A stretch of 64,000 nucleotides of DNA from Paraphaeosphaeria minitans (lineage: Eukaryota; Ascomycota; Dothideomycetes; Pleosporales; Didymosphaeriaceae). The translations under genes were made by a program, and so were the position numbers. Shown here in pieces: positions 21,163 to 32,407 of this stretch. Positions within the stretch are counted from its first letter, which is position 1. Each line of letters opens with the position of its first letter. The stretch lies in assembly GCA_015832175.1 (NCBI GenBank), contig WJXW01000004.1:186001-250000 (forward strand). The letters are read 5' to 3'. The notes under the pieces are model-generated. The model searched no databases, was not told the origin of the DNA, and saw only the letters and a list, made by a program, of their open reading frames with translations.

Positions 21163-22028
21163 GGCGGAGCTGCGGAGATGGCAATGGCTCGGACGAAGAG
21201 CACTTGATGGATCTGCGAGGTGATGGGGAGCTGGAAAAGTCGAGGCACGCAAGATCAGGCCAGTGGCTGGGAGCTGTCGCGATGACGAAAGCGCCCGTGT
21301 GGGTCGTGCGCAGCATCACGTGATGTCGGTGAATTCAAGAAAGTGGCGTCGACACGGTTACTGTGTCTGTTGCCCCCCACTGCTCCTGTGTTTATTGCTC
21401 AACGCTGCTCCTGTATTTGTTGCGTGCATGTCGTCAATACTACTAGGTGGTAAATACCGTGTTTGCTGGGTGCATGTCGTCAATAGGTACTACTAGATGG
21501 TACATACTGTGTCCGTTGCTCAACACTGCTACCGTGTTTGTTGCGTGCATGTCGTCAATACTACTAGATGGTATGTACTGTAATTTTTGCGTACATGTCT
21601 CCAACACTACTAGATGGCAGGTAGATGCTGTGATTGTTGTGTTGCCTCTCCACGGTGCAGTTCTGTCTGCAGGCAGCAAAGGCAATTCACTCCCACCAGC
21701 TAGGCACCACACCTCACCTCACCTCACCACGTCTCGTCTCTATAGTCCTTTCTCAATGTCCCAACGTTCCCTCCCGCTGCCTGCCTGCCTTTGATTGTCT
21801 TGCCTGCCTGCTTTTCAAATGTCCTGTCCGCCTGGTTTTTGAATATCCTGCCACACGGCGCACCGCCACTCGACCCCGCCGCACACCCAAACACCCAAAC
21901 ACCCAAACACCCCACCACGCCAGCCCACGCCACGCCACCCACCGCTGGCAGCTCGCAGCTTCATCTCACATAGTTATAGGTAGACCCGACATCTTCTGCG
22001 AGCGACTGCCGGCCCACACACGCCCACC
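21163..22028. promoter_or_regulatory. Divergent promoter region of the mitochondrial protein and CAND1 genes
   Basis: 866 bp between two start codons pointing outward. It contains the two-copy 121-bp repeat described separately, and then a CT-rich, CCACC-rich stretch (~21,840-22,028) typical of fungal 5' leaders just before the CAND1 ATG. No transcription-factor site can be assigned from sequence alone. Confidence 0.5.
21396..21637. repeat. Degenerate 121-bp tandem repeat, two copies
   Basis: Copies begin at 21,396 and 21,517, both with TGCTCAAC[GA]CTGCT. Each holds two half-units built around GCATGTCGTCAATACTACTA, with starts at 21,426, 21,472, 21,547 and 21,593 (spacing 46, 75, 46). They are diverged but clearly related. 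Confidence 0.75.
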
Positions 22029-25000
22029 ATGGCGCCCTCGTCGTCGGTCCCCCCGAATCCCACCGCTGCCAACGTCACCCAACTGCTCCCCAAGCTCCAA
22101 GATGACGATCCCGACTTTCGCTTCATGGCCCTCAGCGACCTGCACGACATGCTGCTGCTGGGCCACGCCGCCTTCCTGCAGTCCGATAACCTCGCCTGTG
22201 CGAAGACGGTCGAGGGCCTGCTGAGCACGCTGGTCGACAGCAACGGCGAGGTGCAAAACCAGGCCGTCAAGTGTCTCGGTCCCTTCGTCAACAAGGTCCC
22301 GGATAACATCCTGTGTCCCATGATTGAGAAGCTGTCCAACCTCCAGACCGACAACACCGTCGACCAGTCAATACCTTCCCTGGCCCTGCGCGAGGTCGTC
22401 ATCTCGCTACCCCGTCCCGTCGCCGGTGGGCAGCGCACCAAGCAGGTCCAGGATGCGTACAACGCTGTGAGCAGGGTCCTGATACCGCGCCTGGTCGTCT
22501 ACCACGTCGTCCTTCCCTCCCAAAAGGGCCTGCCCAGCGTACCAAAAGGCATGCTGCAGCTCGACCTGGAGAAGGGTACCGACAGCAACGCCATCGATGT
22601 GCTCACCGAAGTTGCCCGCTGCTTTGGTTCCATGCTGCAAGACGCCGAGATCCACGCCCTGCAGAAAATCACCCTTGAGATTCTCGAGAACGACCGGGCG
22701 AGCTCCATGATGAAGAAAAAGTCCGTCACCGCCATCTCCACCTTGGCCAGCTTCTTCTCCGACCAGCTGCTGAGCTCTTTCATCTCGCGCATCATCGAGC
22801 ACCTACGCGACGTTCACCTTACCCGCAGCAAGCGAAAGCTTTATATCACCGTCCTTGGTTCAATCGCACGGTATGCCCCAGCTTGCCGTTGCCACATTAT
22901 GTCGCTAACACGGTCAGATCGGTCCCACGCAAATTCGGCCCGTATCTCAAGACATTGGCCCCCTTCGTATTGAGCGCTCTAAGTGCGCAGGAAGTAGATG
23001 AAGAGATGGACGCCTCCGACGACGAGGGCGAGCGCGACCCGGAAGTGGACGAAGTACTTGAAGCAGCCCTCATTGCCCTAGAAGGTTTCCTCGCCTCCTG
23101 CTCCTCGGACATGCGCGCATACACGGCCGAAATCATCGAGGCGACGACGCGTCTTCTGAAATACGACCCCAACCTTGCCGCAGATGATGATGGTGACGAT
23201 GATGATGACATGGCTAGTGACGACGAGGACGCCCTGGACGACGATGACTATGAGGAGGAGACTGGCTTCGACGATGATGAGGATGCGAGCTGGAAGGTGC
23301 GACGGTGCGCAGCGAAAGCCATATATACCCTCGTTTCCACACGTAGCAACGGCGATCTTCTAGAAGATGGAACTCTGTATGGCCGCGTGGCCCCGGCGCT
23401 GGTCGCTCGGTTCAAGGAACGAGAAGAAAATGTGCGGCTTGAGATTCTGTCCGCGCTATCAAACTTGGTGCGAAAGTCTGGAGATGGCCCTGCACCTGTC
23501 AAATTCGCCGACGAACATCCCCAGGGTGGCACTATGTTGCCCCCGCTCACCCGCAAACGTCGCCGTGGCAGAAGCGATGTGTCGATGCTCGATAACAGCC
23601 ACTTGAACCTTGGATATGCCTCTCCAGCGCGGTCAAGCACACCCACTGTAGGCCCCCGAGCAGACCTCACAAAGCTCAGTCCCGAGATCGTCAAGGGGGT
23701 TGCACAGCTGCTCAAGCAGTCAGCGTCGCCACCATCGACCAAGCAGGCCTGCATCGTCCTCATCAAGGATATCATCATTACTCAGCGCGGCGGCCTGGAT
23801 TCGTACTTGACCCAGATCGTGGATCCTGTTGTCGAGGCTGCGAAGACTAGCGGCGGCACAACCAGCAGTGCCTCCGCCACAGCAAACAGCTTGCGCATCC
23901 AGGCTCTACAACTCCTTGGTGCCATTGCTGATACACATCCTTCTGCTTCGTTCCAGCCATATCTTTCCACGGTAGTACCTGCTCTAATCTACGGCGCTCG
24001 CGATAAGTACAGCAAGCTCTCCATTGAGGCTTTGGCTGCAAGCGAACAAGTGATTAAGGCCTTGACACCACCCCGCGGTTACAGGACTGGTTCCCAAAAC
24101 CAAAAGCACCTAGAGGAGCTTCACGATGTACTCGTCACTCGCATCGGAGCGAGGGACGTGGACCTAGAAGCTCGTCGGAGCGCTATTCACGTCCTTGGGG
24201 TCTTCCTTGGACGCAGCTCTGGCACGGATTTGCTATCTCTGCAAAACCGCGTATCAGCGCTGGAGCTACTGGCCAGCAGTCTCAAGAACGAGCTTACTCG
24301 TCTTGCTTCTGTTCGTGCAATTGACTCACTAGCCGAACACACTAACGTAGAAAGCGAGCTATCTACGAAGTGGGTGCGGGGTGTTGCTTTGGAACTTGGT
24401 GCTCAACTCCGGAAAGCAAGCCGTGCACTTCGCGGTGCCAGCTTGAGCGCCCTGCGAACATTGTCAAAGAACGAAATATCGCGTGCACAGTTTGATAACC
24501 AGACCAAATCGCAGATCGTTGAGTTGCTTCTACCTCTCCTGGACTCCTCAGACCTCCATCTGCTGGGCCCGACCCTCGTCATCCTCAAGACCTTTGTTGA
24601 GGATGAAGCCCAGGCCACAGTTACTCCCGAGCTGATTAAAGCTTTATGCACTGTCGTTCAGGGTTCGATTAGTGGCAGCTCGCTGGAGGCTCTGCTTGCC
24701 TTGGTACGTACCATTGGTGAGAAGGGCGTTGGAAAACCACTCATGAAGGCTCTGCTCGACCATGTCGGCATCTCCGGTAACGCCGAAGTGGTCGGAAAGG
24801 TCATCGGCAACCTTCTAGTCTTCGGCGGTGATAGCTTGGGCATCAAGCTCCAAGATTTTGTCAACGAGCTTCAAACGGCCCAGGATGATAGACGAAAATG
24901 CCTCGCACTTGTCGTCATGGGAGAAGCTGCGCTACGTATGGGAACGAATTCTCCCATCGACCCGCAGCTCTTCATGGAGTATTTCTCTGCCAAGTCTGAG

Positions 25001-26139
25001 TCGGTACCTCTGTCGGCTGCCGTAGCTTTAGGCCGGGCCGGTGCTGGCAATGTGGGCAAGTACCTGCCCGTCATTCTCTCCGCCATGGGCAAGGCAGCTG
25101 GCCAGCAGTATCTTCTCCTGCACAGCATCAAAGAGATTCTTCAGCAAGAAACCGAGTCGGAGATCTTGCCCTTTGCGTCGCAACTGTGGAATAATCTCGT
25201 GGCGGCCTCCCAAGCCGAGGACAACAAAGCTATTGGATCTGAGTGCATCGGTAGGCTCACGATCATCGACCCGAAGACCTTCCTACCGCAGCTTAGGGTA
25301 ATTGTACTGCTCAAAATCTATTTATATCGACTAACAACGTGGTCCAGGCCTTCCTTGGTGATCAAAACGTCAGTGTGCGGGGCATGGTCATTTCAGCTCT
25401 GCGATACACCCTCGCCGACACGGATGAGGCGTATGACGAGTACCTCCGGCCGATCGTCGTGCCTATGCTCATCCAGATGCTTTCCGAAACCGACCTCGAC
25501 AACCGTCGCCTGGCTCTTACGACCTTCATGTCAGCCCTGCGCAACAAGCCCGACATTATCCTGCCCGCTCTCGAGCAGCTCCTCCCGCTCACCATGAACG
25601 AGACGGTAACCAAGCCGGAGCTGATCCGCGAGGTCCAGATGGGGCCGTTCAAGCACAAGGTAGACGATGGCTTGGAGATCCGCAAGAGCGCATACGAAAC
25701 GCTGTACGCTCTGCTCGAAAACGCTTTCTCGCGGCTTTCACCAACCGATCTTGACGACTGCTTCGACCGCATTGTCGCCGGCATCACCGACGAGCACGAT
25801 GTTAGAATCATGTGCAACTTGATGCTCACCAAGCTGATGCACCTCTCGCCCGAGCGAACGCACAACCGTCTAGAAGTCGTGTCCAACTCGTTCCGCGCCG
25901 TGCTGTCCATCAAGCCAAAGGACAACGCGGTCAAGCAGGAGCTGGAGAAGCTTCAGGAGGGCTGCAAGGGCGTGCTCAAGGTGTCTGTCTTGCTCAACAA
26001 GCAGATGGGCACCGAGGGTGTGCAGGCCCAGGATGATCCCCAGCTGCGCGCGTGGGCGGGGTACTGGGATTGGATTAGCAAGGAGCATTCGGCCGCGCTA
26101 AAGGCAGCGACAGATGAGCTGAAGGATCGCGATCATTAG
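22029..26139 (+). CDS. cand1: Cullin-associated NEDD8-dissociated protein 1 (CAND1/TIP120)
   Basis: Reconstructed 1,337-aa HEAT-repeat protein with exons 22029-22870, 22918-25297 and 25348-26139; the introns are 47 and 50 nt, GT-AG, frame kept. CAND1 binds un-neddylated cullin-RING ligases and exchanges their substrate receptors. The N-terminus (LLPKLQDDDPDFRFMALSDL) matches the first CAND1 HEAT repeat. An acidic loop lies at ~369-404 (Asp/Glu-rich, as in other CAND1 proteins). HEAT repeats continue to the C-terminal TIP120 domain (~1120-1300; KPELIREVQMGPFKHKVDDGLEIRKSAYETLYALLE). Both halves are in one gene, unlike the split candA-N/candA-C arrangement known in Aspergillus. It converges with the FAD monooxygenase (257 bp). 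Confidence 0.93.
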
Positions 26140-26396
26140 TAGTGGTTCGGGTCACAGTGGGTTCGGGGGGGTTGGTGCTTTGGTTGAGCGATGCATTTGC
26201 ACAGCGCAGTTGGCATGAGTATGATCACGAGCATGAGCATGCATGGCGATTCCGGTAGATAGCTCGGCGAGTTGAAAAACGCAAAGCAAAAACATGTGAT
26301 AATCCAGAGCAAGAAGAGTGTTTTCATTCTTGGCTATGTGCCCAGATACGGGGCCTTTTTCATGGTGTTTTTTCGCTTTTCGTCTGTGGGAGCGTG

Positions 26397-27671
26397 TCAC
26401 GCCTTCCTCAGCTCAGCGAGAGTTCGCTTCGCCTTCTCAACTTCATCCCTCAGATCCACCTGCCAAACCCATTCCACACTCTCCCTCATCCCCAGGTTGA
26501 ATCGCTCCAACTCATCGCCCTCTAACCCTCGCTCAAAGAAAGAATACCAGTCCGGGCCGGCACGCACACTGATGTCCTGCACCGCCAGGAACCGTGGCAT
26601 CCTCACGCTCTCCGCTGCTCTCAGCGCCGTGCGCACCGCCGCCAAGGATGCATCCCCGGGTTGGATGGAGGCAAGTACTTCAGCAAGCACGTACACATCC
26701 TCTACTGCCTGTGAGGCTCCGGCTCCTATGTGAGGTGGCATTGCATGAGCGCCGTCCCCTACCAAGATTACCCTCCCCTGTACGAACGACGCCGGCTGTA
26801 CTCGATGCTGGTGCGCAGCCCAGAAGGCAGGCTCGTCCCCGAAAAAAGGCATCAGCGCGCGCACTCGGGGTCCCCAGCCCTCAAGATCTCGTCGGAACTG
26901 CTCGCCCTGGCTGGTCGCGACCCAGTCTTTACGGTCCCAGACCTGCCCTGCCCGGCTCACCCAGATGCCCACGTTTACGGCCGTCCCGTTGTTCACGGGG
27001 TAGCAGATCACGTAGCCGTTGGGACCGAGTAGAGCCTGACTCTGGCGTGCGGTCTCGCCGAGAACCTTCTCTGCGTGCGCGATGGGGATCACCGCGCGGT
27101 ATGCGCCATCGCCGTTGAAGTGCGGTCGAGCGACGGCGCTCTCGCTGTCGAACATGCACGCGCGAACTCTAGAATGTATGCCATCGCAGCCCACAAGCAC
27201 ACTCGCGCTCTCCTCGGTGCCATCTTCGAAGCGCAGGCGCACAGCATCTTCGTCCTGCTCGAAGGACACCAGTTTCTTGTTGAACCGCGCATGCTCATAC
27301 CCCATCTTCTCCGCCAGCACCGCCAGCAGCTCCTGCCTGTGCATGGCCATGCACCCCGTCGGCGGCGCTCGCAACTCCATTACCGTCTCGCCATCCCTAT
27401 GCCCCGCGCCGTACCGCATCCACATCCACGTGTCCTCGCTCGGCGGCAGATTCCGCGTCGCGAGCGCATATATCCGGTCACCCAGCGACGGGTCGATTTC
27501 CCTGAGCGCACGCAGGCCGTTAGGCGCGAAGTTGATGCCCGCACCTATTTCCGTGAACGCGGATCTGGCTTCATAAATGGTGAACGGGATGTTACGGGCT
27601 TTGAGGGCGATGGCGAGGGCAATGCCGCCGAGGCCACCTCCCACGATGGCGACGTGGAGATGTGAAGGCAT
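26397..27671 (-). CDS. FAD-dependent monooxygenase (salicylate hydroxylase-like)
   Basis: A 424-aa group A flavoprotein monooxygenase. The N-terminal FAD-binding motif is AIVGGGLGGIALAIALKARNI with an acidic strand end (YEAR). The NADPH/FAD contact motif is VLVGCDGIHSRVR, and the second FAD motif is VILVGDGAHAMPPHIGAGASQAVED. GINFAPNGLRAL and a C-terminal WVWQVDL fit salicylate- or 6-hydroxynicotinate-type hydroxylases. Start chosen at 27671 (MPSHLHVAIVGGG); an in-frame ATG at 27713 adds 14 residues. Such enzymes hydroxylate or decarboxylate aromatic substrates; the substrate here is unknown. Single exon; it is the last intact gene before the decayed zone. Confidence 0.9.
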   Translation of the reverse strand: MPSHLHVAIVGGGLGGIALAIALKARNIPFTIYEARSAFTEIGAGINFAPNGLRALREIDPSLGDRIYALATRNLPPSEDTWMWMRYGAGHRDGETVMELRAPPTGCMAMHRQELLAVLAEKMGYEHARFNKKLVSFEQDEDAVRLRFEDGTEESASVLVGCDGIHSRVRACMFDSESAVARPHFNGDGAYRAVIPIAHAEKVLGETARQSQALLGPNGYVICYPVNNGTAVNVGIWVSRAGQVWDRKDWVATSQGEQFRRDLEGWGPRVRALMPFFGDEPAFWAAHQHRVQPASFVQGRVILVGDGAHAMPPHIGAGASQAVEDVYVLAEVLASIQPGDASLAAVRTALRAAESVRMPRFLAVQDISVRAGPDWYSFFERGLEGDELERFNLGMRESVEWVWQVDLRDEVEKAKRTLAELRKA

Positions 27672-27993
27672 GGTGTTTATGGTTCCCACCGAAGAGAAGT
27701 ACGATGCAAGCATTCGGTTTAAATGGACAGGGAAGAGATGGCATCACCGTCTTTCGGGCCCTCGTATCTCCGCCTTCGGTGGTAGCAACTGACCCGACCA
27801 CACCAAAGACTCGCTGAATCGGCAGGCACCAAGCCCACTATAAAAAAGCCAATCCAACAACTAAATCTCGTGCCAACCTGTTAGGATCCAGGAATCCACA
27901 TGGAAGTAAGCTGCTTATGACGCCGTTGGATGTAAGCCCCACTAAAGGATTCTGTGATGTCCCACAATATCCTAAGCGCTAAGTTATGGGATA
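27672..27993. other. Flank between last intact gene and the TIR element
   Basis: Upstream region of the FAD monooxygenase with no gene. Sequence becomes moderately AT-rich here, marking entry into the relic zone. Confidence 0.4.
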
Positions 27994-28375
27994 CTACTAT
28001 GGTTACAGGGAAAAGTAGTGTCAAAATTGGGTCCGGAAATAAGTGCTAATAACTGTATTTTAGGCAGTCACGTGGGTTTACTAATATGGGATGAAAATCT
28101 TAATTATCTACCACTTTGTGTGCCCGCTATGCGTAGCAATTACGTCCCTATACCTCTCCTCTATACTATTTACTGTAGAGAGGAGGTATCTAGGCGAAAT
28201 TGTATCCTACGCCTACACAGTGAAAAAGGGGATAAAACTGCGATTGTATTGTTTGAAATACAAATTACTATGGATTAGAATATCTTGGCAGTGATAATCT
28301 AGTTTTTGCAATACCGAGCGCTCCTACCACCTACCCCGTGTCATTTGACACTACTTTTGCCTGTAACCATAGTAG
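27994..28375. mobile_element. MITE-like element with 32-bp terminal inverted repeats
   Basis: The 32-bp arms at 27,994-28,025 and 28,344-28,375 are inverted copies with one mismatch; the left arm starts CTACTATGGTTACAGG and ends AGTAGTGTCAAA. The 382-bp element has no coding capacity. Its interior holds an imperfect hairpin at ~28,150-28,190 (CCTCTCCTCT facing AGAGAGGAGG). Weaker similarity may extend each arm outward by ~13 bp. A TA target duplication is present on the left (27,992-27,993) but not clean on the right, so superfamily (Tc1/mariner-like?) is uncertain. Confidence 0.7.
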
Positions 28376-28468
28376 AATTACGTGACCCTATTTGTGTGAT
28401 TGTATTATCGGATCCCACGTGTGTTGTTAAATCCAGAAAGGGTAGCAAGCCCTAAAAGGGTTTTGGTT

Positions 28469-28560
28469 AGTTTGAAACACCTCACAGTCTATACCAACCA
28501 CAAGAATCTTTTTAGTGGTCTTATTGTGCCAGCGTCTGATCGGCAATATGCGGGTCGTAG
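28469..28560 (+). pseudogene. Short relic resembling gypsy RNase H
   Basis: One frame reads SLKHLTVYTNHKNLFSG, close to the 'TVYTDHKNL' segment of Ty3/gypsy RNase H. Stops lie on both sides, and no other domain can be traced nearby. Too short for a confident call. Confidence 0.35.
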
Positions 28561-28641
28561 TAATTTGAGTGTTTAGTAAAGGAAATGGCGAATTGCTGTT
28601 CGTCAGGGTGGGAAGGGAGTCCAAGAGAAAGGTAGACGATG

Positions 28642-28698
28642 AACAGAGAATCTCTGTTATTTGAATAGTATCGAACAGTGAAACAGAGATTCTCTATT
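28642..28698. repeat. Short inverted repeat
   Basis: Seventeen-base arms at 28,642-28,658 and 28,682-28,698 (AACAGAGAATCTCTGTT and AACAGAGATTCTCTATT) are inverted copies with one mismatch. Each arm is itself nearly palindromic. The 23-bp spacer is too small for a transposon, so this may be a decayed terminal repeat. Confidence 0.5.
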
Positions 28699-29157
28699 CC
28701 TTAAGCAGGCCAAGACACCGCATTCAGCCGTGCCATCGTGTCAACTGGGGGATATGGCGGCTGATTGGCTTGAATTGCACAAACGCCGACGCACTATCCA
28801 CAACTTCAAGCGAACGAGAAGATGCTTGTCAGTGTGCAAGCCTCTTATCTGTAATGCATCGATGATCGCTATTGCTGTGCACGCAAAGCGCTTCCGAACC
28901 GTGTGTTAGTTTCTAATTAGGGCTAGACCATTAGGGACTTCCAAAGCTGCATGCATCGCAAATGGCGCTCTCAAGGCAGCAATACCACAGAGAGAGATAG
29001 TGTTCTTGGGCTTAGGCCGTGGATTGCAGCGCTGCAAGAGCATGAAATCGTGTTTCGTGTATAAAAAGCTGATTTAAGAACGAGTTTGACAGGCACCATC
29101 AGAACGTTCCTTACCTCTCACCCGATCAGCGCCACACAGACTAACTCCTCCGCGAAA

Positions 29158-29280
29158 ATGTGTGAAGTGACTAAGTGCATATACATCTTCCAAGAATGTG
29201 GCGACAGAGTTACCAAGGTGACCAACAGAGAGGGTTGCGACAAACCAGGCAAGCCGGGCCACGAAACGAAAACTGGTTAG
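29158..29280 (+). CDS. Small Cys-containing ORF, possibly frameshifted
   Basis: Forty codons beginning MCEVTKCIYIFQECGD and ending at TAG 29,278-29,280. The start resembles the fungal small proteins that begin MCxxTxxxYxCxH. A TATAAAA box lies ~100 bp upstream. Just beyond the stop another frame reads RKPGKCGESGCSKP and then stops (~29,289-29,333), which would be a natural Cys-rich ending. The two parts are therefore probably one gene broken by a small indel, or not a gene at all. No function can be given. Confidence 0.35.
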   Translation: MCEVTKCIYIFQECGDRVTKVTNREGCDKPGKPGHETKTG

Positions 29281-29841
29281 GCTCTACTCGTAAGCCTGGC
29301 AAGTGTGGCGAAAGTGGTTGCAGCAAACCTTAGGGTAACAAACACATAGGACATAAGACTAGCAAGTTGGTTTTCTGATGACACCTGCAGATTGATCAAA
29401 AATGGATCTCAACGTCTCTTCTATCCCTGTTGCTCTTCGTGTGCCGGATGGAATCTCCTAGCCGTACATCTGATTTTTGAAATGGCTGGATTTCATTGCA
29501 TGATATCTGACAAGTTCCTTATAACTTCAATAACAAACATTTGAAGAAGGGAATAAAATGCTTAGGAATAAACAATCGTACATGTCGAAAAACTTCGGGT
29601 TCTATATTAACACAGCTGGTAACAGGGGCGAGCCTTGCCCTATTGGGGAAATCTACGCTTGGCAGGTTATTAGGCCCGAATCTCTGCCGATGTTTTCAGC
29701 GAAATCTAATTCGGATTGCTCGCTTACAGTGTCATTCCCAAACTTCGTGCATGTACTCCTTCTGCTCCTTTTTTAATCAGATGGCAATCCATCGCAAGAA
29801 ATATTGCCGAGTTTCACTGTATATGGAGATTATAAGTAAGA

Positions 29842-30685
29842 GTGGACGCACATCGGTCGTCTATCGATAGGTATGCAAGCGGCCTGGTTGCCAAAATGCC
29901 ACGGGAGGTGTCAGCAGGCCTTCCTGGCCGCAAGGAGTGGGATGCTGAGATTGACAATGCTTTTATAGTAGAGCAGAAGCTCTTGCGACGGCTAGGGTTG
30001 CATCCCAGAATCGTCGTGTATGCCTCTGCGATCGCTGCATAACTACTCTTCTCACACAATCGCCAGATACCAAGGGCCTTGTCACATTAAGGGCATAAAG
30101 GAGGGGCTGTTACTTAGCGAGGCAAATTGTGGAGAGCTTCAGTCGTACATTAACAAGTTTAACTACAAGATCAACAGCGCGTTACAGGAATAGTGGAGCT
30201 TGCAAGTTGCTCAAGCCATTAAATACGTCCACGGAAAAGGGATTATCTACTCAAACCTTAGTACCACAAATGTCCTTGTTCATCGTGCTGGAACAGCCCC
30301 AGAGTTGCTCCTCGCTGACTTTAGGGGCTCTAGATGCGAGGCGTTGGACGTATTCGGCGAGCTGCTTCCTAATAATCCCTTTAGTGATCTGTGGCTGACA
30401 GACAGCTAACTCAAATTGCCAAAACTCGATCTATACAGCCTGGGAATAGTCATGTACATCATCATGACCGGGAATTAACCATTTCATGACGGTCCAGCGC
30501 CACAGGGCGAGGAGCGGCTAGATTACATGGATCGTGTGCGTAAGCTCTACGAACGAGGCCAATTTCCAGATCTGGCCGACGTACTATTTGCAGGCATCAT
30601 TTAAGGATGCTGTGTAGAGCGTCGTTTTAACACGGCGAAAGAGGTTGTCTTAGCTATCGAATTAGAAATGGGTCAGGTAGCGTAG
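29842..30685 (+). pseudogene. Protein kinase-like gene, stop-interrupted
   Basis: Kinase N-lobe features are visible in 29,842-30,017: SGLVAKMPRE (the VAxK-type lysine) and IVEQKLLRRLGLHPRIV (the alphaC Glu region). A 49-nt intron at 30,018-30,066 (GTATGC donor, CAG acceptor) restores the frame into YQGPCHIKGIKEGLLLSEAN. The C-lobe follows: LQVAQAIKYVHGKGIIYSNL, TNVLV, LLADFRGSRCEALDVFGE, and LDLYSLGIVMYIIMTG. In-frame stops at 30,191 (TAG), 30,407 (TAA), 30,476 (TAA) and 30,602 (TAA) break it; it ends at TAG 30,683-30,685. The catalytic-loop His reads Tyr and DFG reads DFR, both C:G-to-T:A changes. A dead copy of a fungal kinase-like family. Confidence 0.75.
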
Positions 30686-31519
30686 AGCATAGCAAACTAT
30701 CCGACTCTGTCTCGAATACACTTCCTCGATTAGTTCATTGCCTTCTTGCGCCTCTAACCCGATCTCCTACGCAAAGTCCCCACGTGAATAAACGCGTATC
30801 AGAAGTGAGATACTTGTCGTTTACTTGCCAACATAAGGTGAAGAAAGATGTGCGAGCATTGTGGTCCTGTTAGATATACCTACATGTAGAAAGCTATCAT
30901 AACTATGCTGACAGTACGCTGGCAAGAGCACTCTCGCACATTGGCCACGTGGTAAAGGCAGGTGTTCGAGAGTGGAGTGATAAGATGAGATGTCCACGTG
31001 ATTATCCCCGCGCTACCTAATGGTGGGGCATCAGCCTTTAGCAAGAATCATAACTTTGGTGGCGCCAATCTACGAAAGGCTCGCAGCATTAATTCTAAGG
31101 GATCTATCCCCTTTCGACTCAGTAACGGTATCACTCCTACTCGCATATATCTCGGGAGTCTGTCGCACAGTCTTACCTGGATCAAGGTGTTTACCTGGAT
31201 CAAGGTGTACCTATTCGCCGCATGCCATCTTGTGGTTCTGACCGTCTAACAGATCCTCCGTAGCCGTGCGCACTTCCCTCGACGCACTTAGTATATCGCT
31301 TAAATTCCCTACAAATATTATCTACGGTCCCGATATATTTCCCGCAGACCACAGACACGCGCCGCCATCGATCGCGCCTTTAGGGCGGACAACGCTATCT
31401 CCGATGAATACACGCGAAATCACCTCAGATGTCGCCAACAATGATAAAAAGCTGAAAATGATCGCTTTAGAACAGGTTCGGGACCCTGTGGATACTCATA
31501 GGAGATACATCGGAAGCTA
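30686..31519. other. Relic zone before the AT-rich block
   Basis: Three overlapping short frames at 30,998-31,520 have ordinary codon composition (for example NDKKLKMIALEQVRDPVDTHRRY) but no recognisable motif. A tandem duplication of a TTACCTGGATCAAGGTGT unit lies at ~31,173-31,209. Possibly a decayed gene; I cannot name it. Confidence 0.4.
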
Positions 31520-32402
31520 AAAATAACAGAGTTAAGCGAGGACGCTAAGCTTAAGCAAAGACCTAGAGATAAAGGTAAGATTTAACTTATATTCTATATA
31601 CTTTTATTACCTATATGCATTTAACTATTTATTAGAAAACTTCGCTTAATTACTAACTTTCTAGTTTATTTTATGTAATAAAGTCCACCTATAGTAATTA
31701 TATCGTATTTATAACCTATAGGTCTGTAGTTTAAATTCTATAATAGCTATTAGGAGTTGGGCACGAGCAATGTAGCTTCAGCTTTAGATGTGAAACAATA
31801 GTGGATTGTATAGTAGGATATAGGATAGAGGATAGAGGATAGAGGATAGAGGATAGACAAATCGCTGCCAGATTACTCTGTTAGCAATAGAACTATATAG
31901 CCTTAGATTAGGTAATCTCCACCTACATCCGGCTAGCCCTTACTATCCTAGAGCCTAGCTAGGTACCTAGGGTTCTAATATTATCCCCCTTTAAAGAATC
32001 TCTTATCCTAAGAGTAAAGCATTTAGTAAGTCCCTTTACTATTTATCGCTATTAGTCTTTTATTAGCACTAACTAGCTCTACTAGCACCTAGTAGTTAGT
32101 ATAGGTCCTTAACTATCCCTACTTTTTAAACTTAGTAGCAAGTCTAATATTAAAGGATCTAAAAAGTCCTACTGTTTCTAAGATAGCTTAATTATAAACA
32201 ATAAGAAGAATTACGTCCTAATTTATTCTTATTTATACTATTTTATTCTAGATAGTGCCTAAATTATTATAATAGATTTATATGGCACTTAGGCACCCCT
32301 TATATTAAATTATAATTATTTCCGCCTAGGTAAGGTAAGATATTACTATCTGCGCTAGTGTAGTACGTGATCACGCTAGTAACTAGCGTCTTAGCGGTAG
32401 AG
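31520..32402. other. Start of AT-rich block; heptamer repeat and possible LTR remnant
   Basis: Composition changes abruptly near 31,520 to TpA-rich sequence. A GGATAGA heptamer repeat (about five units) lies at ~31,817-31,857. Around it (~31,745-31,950) a less mutated patch (GAGTTGGGCACGAGCAATG...) could be a solo-LTR remnant, but no second copy is present to prove it. Confidence 0.45.
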
Positions 32403-32407
32403 TGGTT

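Larger units (their letters stand above)
28376..29157. other. Gene-poor relic zone
   Basis: No intact gene. A short gypsy RNase H-like relic (~28,469-28,560, listed separately) and an inverted repeat at 28,642-28,698 are present. A TATAAAA box at ~29,059 precedes the small ORF at 29,158. Confidence 0.45.

Noticed and set aside
21396..21637. CRISPR-like array
   Set aside because: Repeats are degenerate, unequal in spacing and the genome is eukaryotic.
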